A DNA stretch of 64,000 nt. Source: Toxorhynchites rutilus septentrionalis (Eukaryota > Arthropoda > Insecta > Diptera > Culicidae). Every line of letters starts with the position of its first letter. Position 1 is the first letter of the stretch. The stretch is from positions 245,935,993 to 245,999,992 of the forward strand of contig NC_073745.1 in assembly GCF_029784135.1 (NCBI RefSeq), given 5' to 3'. Under the pieces are notes generated by a model. That model was not told where the DNA came from. It did no database searches and was given only the letters and a program-made list of their open reading frames with translations. The translations under genes were made by a program, and so were the position numbers. Of the stretch, positions 23,036-33,490 are shown one piece after another.

Positions 23036-23582
23036 ATAAGGAATCATTACCCGGTTGAGACCACAGACTGTCTGAGAAAAGGTTCATTTGGGACACCCTA
23101 CACTTGCGAAAACACAACCCCGCAAGCCCTTTTCTGGGTCATTGAAAATATCTCATTCTAATCCTCTAATTATTTTTTTCCTCAGAAATCAGTTTTAATA
23201 AAACGAGTAAGCAGTAATGTAATGTGTCTTCAGTTTAGTTTAAATGCACATGTACGATTTAGATCGGCATTTTGTCACAAATCTCAATTTTCCCAGCAAG
23301 TATCTACAGGATAATGGAGACCATCCAGAGGAACTGATTATACATGGAAAATTCTGCTCACATCAGTGCCACATTCGCTGATGCTGCATTCTATGAGAAG
23401 CGGGAACTTGTTTTTCGCTTCTGCTAGACAATTACCCAATATGTAGTTCTCAATTGGGCGGAATCGAGGTTTAGTGAATTAATGTCCTTTTAGAAGATAG
23501 TCATTCAGTTGTCCCGAAACCACTGTAGTACTTTTCCGCTGTTGTGGAAGCTTGCTAAATCAAAAAACTTCACAGATTCATT
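23036..23582. other. No recognised gene
   Basis: A spacer between the mariner-like element and the Tc1-like fragment. No ORF of note and no termini were found. Confidence 0.4.
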
Positions 23583-24075
23583 ATGAACATAAATATACGA
23601 AAGAATATCATTTTTTCAGGAATTTCTGCTTATACATTTTAGAATCTTTGGAGTTTGCAGTCTTGTTTAAAACGAAAAACTTTTCGTCGTCAATTAGGAT
23701 GCATTCTTCGTACTTTAAAAGAAGCGCATTGTACAACTTCCCTGTTTTTTGCCATGAGATTCTGCTTCAGTGTCCTGTTTGGTTACTCACTGGGCGGAAA
23801 AATCGGAAACCTTCTCGAACACGAATCCTTCTGACGGTACTTTCGCTGGCATTGAATTTCTTGGTGATATCATTATCTGACAGCCTTGGGTTTGCCTCAA
23901 TCGTTCTCGATACCTTCAAATACAGCTTCCGATCCTTAGTTCCACTACGACTACTACGACTAGCCATTCGCACGGTCAATTGAGTCAATATCAATGACTT
24001 CGCGATTATTGAACCAGACCTAGTTAGATGATCGATATGGGTGTCCAAAATTATTTCTCGGTTCTCGGCATCCAT
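23583..24075 (-). pseudogene. Tc1-like transposase, N-terminal half
   Basis: It starts MDAENREIILDTHIDH and contains SLILTQLTVR (first HTH), KLYLKVSRTIEANPRLSD, ITKKFNASESTVRRIRVREG (second HTH) and FRFFRPVSNQ. After a shift the text LKQNLMAKN and CILIDDEKFF follows, and the latter carries the first Asp of the DDE triad. Coding stops soon after, so the second and third catalytic residues are gone. The pattern resembles the DD37E transposase at 60.9-61.9 kb but is a clearly different family. No TIRs were found nearby. Confidence 0.75.
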
Positions 24076-24090
24076 CAAGTAAAACATCTT

Positions 24091-25149
24091 TGAAACAAAA
24101 TGGCAAACTTTCCAGCGACGGATAGAGGAAACTTTTCAAAACAAAAAAACAGAATCTATCAATCTTTCAATATTGAACCAAACATAAGATTCAAGTCGAA
24201 AAAATTTCAGCCTAGATAATTGAGTAGACAAAGCACTTGGAAATGACCGATATTCTACCTTCATCAGGTTTGCCCTAAACCGATCGTATACTAGTCACAG
24301 AGTTCAAACTCCATTTCCGCTGGCTTGAATCTCAAGCAGTGGAAAAAGCTCAGGATAGCAGTAAATTGACTATTACAATATAGTACAATTCATATTTTGG
24401 GAAGTGATATGTGAACCCCACGTCACAAATATAAAGACGATATATTCACAAGGTTTTTGCACGCTGTTTCAAAAATTAATCGCCCAGATACTCCGAACAA
24501 ACCGAACTGAAAGAACAACATTAGAGTTCAACAGTCGGAATCCGCAAAAAGTCAGGTGTTGTCATGTTACAATAGAATCCGACTGACAACAAATAAAATA
24601 AGCTGTAGAATATACACCAACAAATGAAATATTGTAGTAAATTTTCTGGATTTTACAGTCATTTAGTTTTTGCAAATTAAAATATGAAAATACGCTAAAA
24701 AAAGTGTTTGTAACGAATCAACCGGTTGTCACGTCACATTACGGCCATATATGTATAAAATGCATGTTAAAGTGCCTAAAAATATTTTCTGTTACAATCA
24801 CCGTCAGCAAGACTGTCACATTCCACCGCCAATGCCTGGAGATGAAACACACGAGAATCCTTCGCACCTTTAGGCGGGGCGCGTGGCTCCGTAATATCGG
24901 CTAAGCTCGGGTATGAATGAAATTTCGATCGTAGCTAGAGTTGTCTCGTTTCAACTCCCGGGTACTTCGGACCGCGAGAAAGAGCCACCGCAGTCCGGCT
25001 GAAAAAAAAACAAAATAAAGAGAGGCGCTAAATGGCTCGCGCTGTGCAACACAGGTAGGTGAGGGTCTCTTTCGTTGAGCAAAATCAGCCGTCGTCGCTC
25101 ACCTTTTTCTCTGCTCTGAAGCGTGTTCATCACCGCAACGGGGACCTGT
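24091..25149. other. Intergenic; possible promoter-proximal DNA at the right end
   Basis: AT-rich and featureless to about 24830, then increasingly GC-rich. The last 300 bp carry CG-containing words and no ORF. I see no TATA box at a useful position. A TCAGT initiator-like word lies at 25177-25181, with GTACG (4 of 5 matches to a downstream promoter element) at +28 to +32. This is suggestive only. Confidence 0.3.
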
Positions 25150-26197
25150 GGACTCGTCGAGGCGGCTAACTGGAAGTCAGTGTCGTGTTGACTATCGGTG
25201 GGTTAGTACGAGTATCTCTCTGAATGTATGGCCAGATCGATTTCGCGTCTATGCAACTGCGAGGAAGAATAGGTTTCCCGTTCTGCTGTCACGTTTAAAT
25301 CTCGCGCGTTCGTCCGCCGCGCCGCTAGGTGTCAAAGTGTTGTGCGCAGTGAGTTGACATTCGCATCCACCCACGCATTCAGTTGACAGCAAGCAACTGC
25401 TTGGTGGTGTCGGTGGTGTTGGTGTGCGTGAATCGAGGGGAAGCAAGTCTAGAGGAATACAGATCAACGGTGTTGTCCAATTGCAATAGCGCCTTATCGG
25501 CTGCGACTGATGCGAGGCGGTGACCCCCCACTGAAGTGCGGATTTTAAAGCTCGTCTCTCTGTCTCTGTTTGACCGACCGGCGGTGTGAAAAATCGATCC
25601 ATTTTGTTCCGGCAATTTTACAACACTGTTTTTTTTTTAGAGAGTGAGTGACCGCAGTGACGAAAGCCAACAATTTGTTGTGGTTGTTTTTTTTCGGCGG
25701 CGGAACCAAAGGCCGATTTTGTGCGGTGTGTTTAGCCTAAGATAATTAACCGTCAAACAAGGAAACAAGTCTTTGATTGATATTTACACTTTCTCAGAAG
25801 CTCTGGACATGGGAGAAAAGTGATGCCCATCGGATGATGATAAAAATACCTGTGAAGATGATTTAGTGTGTGAAAATGTTCAAACAGCCTGGTAGTTCAA
25901 TGAATGGTATATAGAAATTTTAGAATCGTTCACCGTGAAGATGATAGAGATCAACTGATCAAAAGACGAAAAAGATTTCTGCCATCGATGATTATTTTCA
26001 GTGACATAATATAGAAGAGTGAACTGTTGCGTTTGAAAAAGAAATCAAGTGTTTCGACAGAAGGGAAAAATCGACTGCTGCGTACACCGCTGAGGACGCA
26101 GCATCAGCAGGAGAAGCTTAGAACACTTTTCGGTTTGAATTTTATGGATATAATAGACGACCAGATTGTGCCATCGCCAAGCTTTTGGGTAATGCAG
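25150..26197 (+). other. Candidate 5' leader exon of a host gene
   Basis: About 1 kb of GC-richer, CG-containing sequence stands out from its AT-rich neighbours and contains no repeat found elsewhere in the window. It has several short upstream ORFs (for example ATGGGAGAAAAGTGA near 25809 and ATGTTCAAACAGCC near 25876), a start codon at 26144 and a good splice donor CAG|GTTAGT at 26197/26198. This pattern, a long uORF-rich leader followed by a very short coding start and then a huge intron, is common for regulatory genes in insects. No protein family can be named. Confidence 0.45.
26144..26197 (+). CDS. Possible first coding exon (18 codons), gene unknown
   Basis: An ATG at 26144 opens MDIIDDQIVPSPSFWVMQ, reaching the donor CAG|GTTAGT in phase 0. 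The frame is open upstream to about 26027 without an ATG, then closes after the donor at 26278. I chose this start because it is the only ATG in that frame before the donor. The short acidic peptide has no signal peptide or domain. The downstream exons are not recognisable in this window. The alternative is chance, since 18 codons carry little information. Confidence 0.3.
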
Positions 26198-26997
26198 GTT
26201 AGTAGTGACAGCTTGATAAACGTATCAAAACATGCAGATAGTTTATTTTGGAATGTGCAATATGAGAATGCGTACTGAGAGAATAAATGTAACATTTATC
26301 CTCAATCATTCAAGAATTCGTATATTTTTCTTCCAATAGGACATGCCCCGTCGGTATATGGCTTTAAAAAAAAAGGTTATTTAAAGGGAAAACTATAACT
26401 GATAGTCGAACACCGATGTTAAATTTCATAAGATGATATGGCAAAACTTTTAGAATAAATAGTTCTAGTTTTCCATGAAGGAAATTATTTCTGCTTAGAA
26501 ACGTGATAATCTGTAGGCAAATAGTTTGGGAAGCAAGGTAGATTCTAAGTCCGTTATTTTTTTCTGAAACGGTTGACCAGAAATAGTCGTGCTACAGTAT
26601 CGTCCCTTCTTTAGTGATCAGTAGCGGCTAATTTATGTATTATCGGTATATACCATAGAATAACTTGTGATAGGAATATACTGTTTACAATCTACTACCG
26701 ATTACAAGAAGCTGTGAACAACTTCTTGATTGATTAGATGTCACATTATCATTGTCAGAATGCGATAAGTAAATGAATGCGAAATTGTTTGAACGAACCG
26801 ATGTTCTTTACATTTCCCTCTGATTTTTTTTGCATCTCTCTAGAGCACGCATAACTCGAACCACACATTAGGTTGGGCGAAGCTCATGCATTTCAAGATC
26901 TCAGTCTCGAGTTGACATATGTTTGAAAATCATCGAACGCATACTGTAGGAATAATCGACAGTATCGTAATAAATGGTTATCTGCACTCTGTTTTAT

Positions 26998-27880
26998 CGA
27001 ATAATGGTACAGGGCGGACTCCATTATATGTAGTTTCTGATTTCTTTTCACTGTATATAATCGAATCCTGTATATAATAGAGTCAAAAAAACATTTATAA
27101 ATTCGTTTTTTTTGTATGTATTTTTTTTTGTTTTTTGAATATAAAAGAGAAATTTGATTTTTGATTCATCCCCTTAAAGTCAGAAAACACATTACTCATA
27201 TGAAAAAAAAATTTCATCCAGATTATCTCGGGAAGCGATGAACGATCATATTTGATGAAAAAAAATGCTTCTACGCATTTGTTCGAATTTCAACAATTAC
27301 AGAGCTATAGAACTTTTTTTGTTTGTTTTGGACTCTGTTGCCTCAAACTGGCTCTACATTAAGAAGTACGCTACGGCATACGATTCTGTTGCTTTAATTT
27401 GAAAGATGAGAAAATTTAGTACAGGATATAGTAGTGAAATATCTGAATTAGTGGATTTTAATAACATTTTGGAAGTGAAAAACTTCAAAGTTAATAATTT
27501 TTAATGTGTTATAATCAATTTAATTCTAAAAAATTATAATAAACTAGATTGTGTCTATCAATTAAACTGAAGCTCTATAATCGGTCTACAATTTGTTCTT
27601 TGACACCCAACTTTTATCTTTCTTAGTTTGGCTGCAATATCGATATAAACAATTCTTGGTGAAAATGCAAGCAAAATATTGATTTTTACTCCACTGTACA
27701 TGTAATAGCCACTTAAATTTCAACTAAACGTTAAAAAATTACATTTCTTCTTGAAATAAGACATTTTTGAAACATAAAAGAAAACATATTTTTTTCTAAA
27801 CTGTATATAATCGTTTGGACTCGATCGTTTGGATTGTATATAATCGAATCAGATATAATCGAGTCTGTATATAATAAATA
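26998..27880. repeat. Degenerate pogo-like MITE candidate
   Basis: The word TGTATATAATCGAATC and its relatives (GACTCCATTATATG, ATATAATCGAGTCTG, TGTATATAATCGTTTGG) recur at 27.01-27.08 kb and 27.80-27.87 kb, partly inverted. Multiple ACTCGATTATATACA-type words at both ends are reminiscent of pogo-like MITEs in mosquitoes. No clean TIR or target duplication can be drawn. Confidence 0.35.
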
Positions 27881-28174
27881 ATAATATAAAGTCAGCTGGC
27901 TGTGGGCCTTGCAAGAAATCATGAATGGCAAATTCAGGGCCCCAAAATCGTTAGAAATTGGAACAAATGTATTTGGAATCAGTAAGTTGATAATAGCGGA
28001 AAATCAGTCAGTCATTTGACTTCCAACTTTCTCATTGATATCCATTTTTTCAGTATATATACCGGAGGCAGACCGAAACGCATTAAACCTGAAAATCAGT
28101 CAAATCCATTCATTCATCCTCGAGTTAAATCGTGACATACGGGGACCAAATTATTTTAATTTATATAGATTCCT

Positions 28175-28266
28175 ATGTTACAGAGCAATAACATGAATGC
28201 TGTTACATGTTACAGCATTCATGTTATGTTACAGAGCAATGTTACAGAGCAATAACATGAATGCTG
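28175..28266. repeat. Compound palindrome and direct repeat
   Basis: A 28-bp direct repeat starting ATGTTACAGAGCAATAACAT lies at 28175-28202 and 28239-28266. Between them an almost perfect 36-bp palindrome (28190-28225) pairs AACATGAATGCTGT with ACAGCATTCATGTT, and a partial third copy starts at 28225. The arrangement looks like a replication template switch. Confidence 0.85.
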
Positions 28267-31089
28267 AATATTTGTCATTCATGAAATATTGTTAGAATAT
28301 CAGTTTAAACTGTACTTTTTCAACCGAGGCATTGAATGATTGGAGCCAATGTATTGATGAAGGGATTCAAAAAAAAAATTCGATGCGTGACATGAATCGA
28401 TAGAATTACTAGAATGTATCCTTACAAAAAGATCCAGTTACTTTGAAAAGCACACACTCGATTCTTATCTCCATGACTTATAAATACAGAGCTATCGATT
28501 TGGTGATTTGGGAAATACAAAAAAAATGTATTCCACTATTTTTTCCTTATTTTATTGTTTGCACTGTGCGATGAAATGAGAATTCTAATCAAAAATAATT
28601 ATTGACAACTTTTCGCCCATTCTAGTTCATGTCTATGACTTCCGGGATTGACGTGTTGACTTCGCTAAATCTCGAAGTTATGCGATTCTTAAGAACTTTT
28701 CGCAGAAGGCTTACCGTATGTGTAAAATATCTGCAAGTTTCACATCTTTCGAACACACAAGAAAATTAATAAAATGTTACATTATTGTTAGTTTGATGTG
28801 ACGATATGAGCAAGACGTTTTCGGTAATGCTCGTCTATTTGGTAGGCAATTGCGCCATAATGAATTGTTGAAAAAAGTCTCCGCTCTTGGATAATAAGTA
28901 TATAGTATAAATTACTTTTATCATTAGGGCACGTTTGTTCAGGCCCGCTGGTAATTGTAATAAAATGAAAATGAAATGAAATGGGAACGTCAACAAGGTC
29001 ATTTGAATTCATATCAACTTAGGCAAAATAAATCTTACCCTTTATATATTCGACAGTGTAACCAAGGTAACCGGTTCCAAATTTCAGATTTCAATTCGTG
29101 AGATACCAAAACTTTTATTCAAAACAGAAAACTAGACATGAGTTTTTTAGAGTGAAGCAAAACAAGTTGAAGAAGGTGATTTTATTTTCCCACCCTGTGA
29201 TCGACTGGGTTTCTGGGTTCCCACCGTTTTCAAAGCTGTTACTCTCCTAGCAACCTTCAACAGCTTACCTGGTTCTCGGAGTTCCGGATTTTCGGAAATG
29301 TTCCGGTATGAGACCACTGCTTCTGTAATAAAAAATATTTAATTTAATCACTAACCGAACGAATATGAACATGAAAATTGTTATTTCGGAAATCTTAGTT
29401 CAAACTGCTCTGCATGTGAAAAACTAATTGGATTTAAATCTGTGAGAAAATGATATAGATACAAACATTTGAGTTCACGTGAAAGTGTTTTTTTTTGCCG
29501 AACAAATAACGGTTGATTAAGGGGACTAAATATCAACACGTTTGATCTGGAGTGAAGAATAATCTTTGGAAAATGATAATGTCGAGATGATTAGTACAAG
29601 AAACATGCCCTTGTAAAGGGTACATTTTACGAGTTAAGTAAAAAATGAAAAACCCGGTTTCCGGTGTTTAAATTCTGTTTAAGTATAATAATAAATTTAG
29701 ACAGCCGATTTATAAATAAATTGTATTATTGAATTAGAATCGACATATATGTTTAACAAAGATTTCAAGCAAGTTTCTTCATTATTATTCCAACTTATGT
29801 TCTTTTTTGGAATAGCCATAAAAACTCCAGTGTGCCAATCAAATTTCGGAACTCAAACTATATCAAACATTCATATATAAGGAGATTCTACTACCTGGCC
29901 AAACGGTTACGGAGAATGTTACTCCGAACACATTTAAATCGCTATTAAATCGATGTAAAGTGGTATTGAAGCCAGAGGAAATTACTTTGAATAACAAATT
30001 CCATAAATATTCATGTAACTTGTTTAAAAGTTTATTTTCACTATCAGTTCCAAACTTCAATTGACACACTGTGTCTTAAGATAACATATTTATTCAGCGA
30101 AATTAGAAAGGAGCATATGAAACACTATCATGTTGTTACGGGTTGAACAAAACATGTTTCACCTTCACCCATTGAATTGGTATTCTCCCTAACAATTTGA
30201 TTGATTAAATTGAGAACTGAAGTTGTTTTTCATAAAATTGAACAGGAAGCTGCTTTTATGCTATAACAGGTGACAGCAGATCGATACCATTGCTATTTTT
30301 TTCTACGTAGATCTAATGTCAAAAGTACGTTGATTAGTTACATGACTATAGTATGAAAATTCATATTCATTTTTTAATATACTTCAGCAGTTTTGAACTG
30401 ATATTTTGATAAGTGAACACACAAATCTTCTTAATCCAAGTGAGTTAAAGCCAAATGAAACATTGAAAATAAGTGTCTGAATTCGTACCGACGAAAAATA
30501 ATCGAGTTCTTAAATCAACAATTATCAATATTCACATAATGCTTGAACCAATCATTGAAATGGGCCTTCAATAATGCATACGAAGAATATGATTGCAAAG
30601 TTAAATCTACTTTAAAGTACTTAAAATGAAGTAATACAAATAATTCAGTAGTAACTGTACAACTTGACGTAAAATGATGTAAATAGAGATAATTTCTTAA
30701 ATGGAAATGGGATTTTAAGTTACCGTGGAAACTTTTCACGTGAAATTAATAACACATTTCTTGAAGAAAACCGATTCGTAATTACGTTTAATTTATCATA
30801 ATCAAATGGTGTATTACTGAACTAACCATCACAGCAGAAAATACAAAACCGTAGATTGTATGAGGTGGCTCAAAATTCGAATTTTTAGCGCTAGGTAATG
30901 TGTTCACGAAGTCTCAGTAGGACTTGGAGATGATGAGCTGTAACTGTCAGAACAAAGGACACGGGACGCGATACAGAACACATTGTAGCTGAATTGAAGC
31001 TAAATCGACCGTTCAAGAAAAACGCGCTTTGATTTAATTCATACTATGATGCGTAATGAATGGCCCTATATTTCTCGTTATATCTTTAT

Positions 31090-32010
31090 ATACAGCAATT
31101 CCATGCCAAACCGATATAGTGGTTCTCAGATTTTCGTGAAAAGTGGTAATTTTGTTCTTTATCGCAAAACATTAGACCCATACCTTTTTTAAATTTTTTT
31201 TGGGTAGCTCGAAAAATCAACTTTTTTTTTAATTCATAACTTTCGAACTACTCGACCGACTCAGATGATCGATTTGGATTTTGCTTTCGTCATAATTAAT
31301 TGTATTTGGCTTTTGTTGTTTTCATGGCTTTGGCCCTTTAGGTCTTATATTTTTTATATTTTTTCTTTAAATGTGAGGTTTTTTTACATAACATATCCAA
31401 AAATCAGAGATGTGTTTTTTTCTCGTTTTTAAGTTATGATTTTTCAAAATCAACAAATGGTCCGGAAAATCATTTGTCCAAAAATGGCTTTTTCAAAAAA
31501 TCATAACTTTTGAACTACAGGACCGATTCAAATAACCGTCGTATAAAATTGAAGCCAATGAGCTATTCTTTCTGGAAAAGTACTATACTTGAGAAAAAAT
31601 GGTTTCTAGTCGCATAGATCTAGTCTAGTTGCATACGAAATGTAACGTAAAAAACCTCAGCTTTCAAGAAAAAATATTAAAAAAAATATAGCGTCCTTAA
31701 TCTTTAACCGAGAAAACCACATTCAATTATTACAAAAACGAGAACCTAAACTTTCCGCATGTGAAACATTTTTTGGAAAAAGGGGGGAAATTTTGATTTT
31801 ATTTAACTATCGGTTAACTTTGAAAATTCATAACTTGAAAACGAAAAAGAACACATCTCTGTTTGTGAGATATGTTATGTAAAAATCAGCTTTCAAAAAA
31901 ATGTATGAAAAAAATATAGCGCCATTTAGTGCAAAGCCATGAAAACAGCAAAAAACAAATACAATCAATAATTTCGAAAATAGAATCCGAACTTTTTCAA
32001 GTATAATATC
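31090..32010. repeat. Foldback family G, copy with inverted arms
   Basis: Begins 'aattccatgccaaaccgata' and contains 'tagtggttctcagatttt'. Text at 31.26-31.40 kb ('gttttcatggctttggccc', 'attaattgtattt') returns inverted at 31.90-32.00 kb ('aaagccatgaaaacagc', 'aaatacaatcaataatt'). Related copies occur at 42.34-42.88 and 52.80-53.92 kb, with scraps at 2.2, 16.5 and 59.47 kb. It is non-coding and can fold on itself. Confidence 0.6.
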
Positions 32011-32322
32011 TTTGCATAAAAAACTAATAGTACTAATTTAAAGGAAGATTCCTTCATTAAAGATCAATTCATCAATTCATCAATTTATAGTAGATTCATA
32101 CCTTTTTTAGTACCCAACATGAGAAACCAAATAGTGAAAACGATGCTTGTTTTTTACGGTTTGCTGTCACTTTTTTTGTAAATATTTATTATTATAAATT
32201 ATAAGTTGTACCGATACATGTACACATTGAAGAGTATACCTCAAATAATATTTTCATTATTTAATTATTTATAACATGAGAGCCAGTACTTCAATTTTTT
32301 TTCAAAATGAGGTGTTCGGAAT

Positions 32323-33232
32323 TTAACTCGATAAACGTTTCTATGAGAGGGGACTCTGAAAGGGGACTCCCATACAAATGAAACACAAACGTCTGCATAA
32401 CTCGAGAACTTATCAAGCAAATGGAACCAATTTTAGGATATGAGGATTTTTGGGTACGAGAAATGTTTCTATGATGGTATGACACCCTTTCCTCCTCTAG
32501 AAAGGAGAGGGGGTCCCATAAAAATAATGCACATATTTCAACCAAACATATTCCAACAAAACATGACAATTGAAAATTTTCGGAAACTCTGAAGGAAAAT
32601 TGTAAAATTTGAAAAATTCAATTCGCATGTGTTCTACAAATACTACCTTAATTACTTAATTACTACCTTGCGTTGTAACGACACACCAACGCTCCTGTTG
32701 ATCGTTACATGTAATTTTATATTGCAAAAATTTTAGAACATATTCACAAGCGTTGTTAGTCCACTTGATGTTTGAGGTAACGAAATTGATCGTTGTGCAA
32801 AAGTGGAAATGGATTTTAATGTGATAAAACGCACTCCTATATTGTCTTCTATCTATATAAATAAAAATGAATCGCCGAATTTTTTGATAAGAGCAAAACT
32901 CGAGAAAGGAATTGTCCTATTTAGGATTGTCTTCATTCTATCACATTTTCTGTATCAAATATTTATTCAATGTAACGTAGAAATATGTTATTTGCAAGTG
33001 GATGAAAAATCATGCACGAGAATTGTGTCTGAAAATAATCTGTTATTATAATGTCGAGTTTTGGTAGAAGTACTGAAAGTTTATAGTAAAAAATAATTTT
33101 AAAGGATAGTGTAGAAGATCAATCAATGAACAGTTCTGCGATTGGACCCATGAACGTGCGCTTAGTAAGAAAACGTGGATATGATAACGAAAAATACATT
33201 TTGGGCGGGACGAAGTTTGCTGGGTCAGCTAG
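32323..33232 (+). mobile_element. Helitron, 5'-truncated, with complete 3' end
   Basis: Starts inside a tandem unit ('cgataaacgtttctatgaga') and ends TTTGCTGGGTCAGCTAG followed by T. Inside, a second Helitron-like 5' end TCTATCTATATAAATAAAAA begins at 32848, so 32848-33232 alone (385 bp) has the termini of a short Helitron. The 3' half matches 58.20-58.56 kb closely. It carries no coding region. Confidence 0.8.
32656..32738. repeat. 83-bp direct repeat, copy 1
   Basis: Starts TTAATTACTACCTTGCGTTG and ends TTTTAGAA. It is nearly identical to 33361-33443, with only about three differences. It lies within a ~290 bp segment absent from the related Helitron at 57.2-58.6 kb. Confidence 0.85.
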
Positions 33233-33360
33233 TATATCATAAAAACGATACCCTATATAGCCCTCGAAGTGCTTGCGGCCGATTAAATGTAAATAAAAAC
33301 GATATTTCCACAGTTTCCTTGAAAATCGCGTAGAAGTTATCTTCTTTATTCCGACATTCT

Positions 33361-33443
33361 TTAATTACTACCTTGCGTTGTAACGACACACCAACGCTCC
33401 TGTTGATTTTTACATGTAATTTTTTATTGCAAAAATTTTAGAA
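33361..33443. repeat. 83-bp direct repeat, copy 2
   Basis: The same sequence as 32656-32738, lying about 130 bp beyond the Helitron 3' end. A 22-bp tandem duplication (catacttttgctgttattaa) follows at 33447-33490. Confidence 0.85.
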
Positions 33444-33490
33444 ATCATACTTTTGCTGTTATTAATTCATACTTTTGCTGTTATTAATAA

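Larger units (their letters stand above)
26280..31085. other. Long AT-rich, gene-free stretch (intron-like)
   Basis: No convincing ORF on either strand. It includes a degenerate TIR-like region at 26.99-27.88 kb and a local palindrome/direct-repeat knot at 28.18-28.27 kb. The rest shows no element ends that I can pair. Confidence 0.45.
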
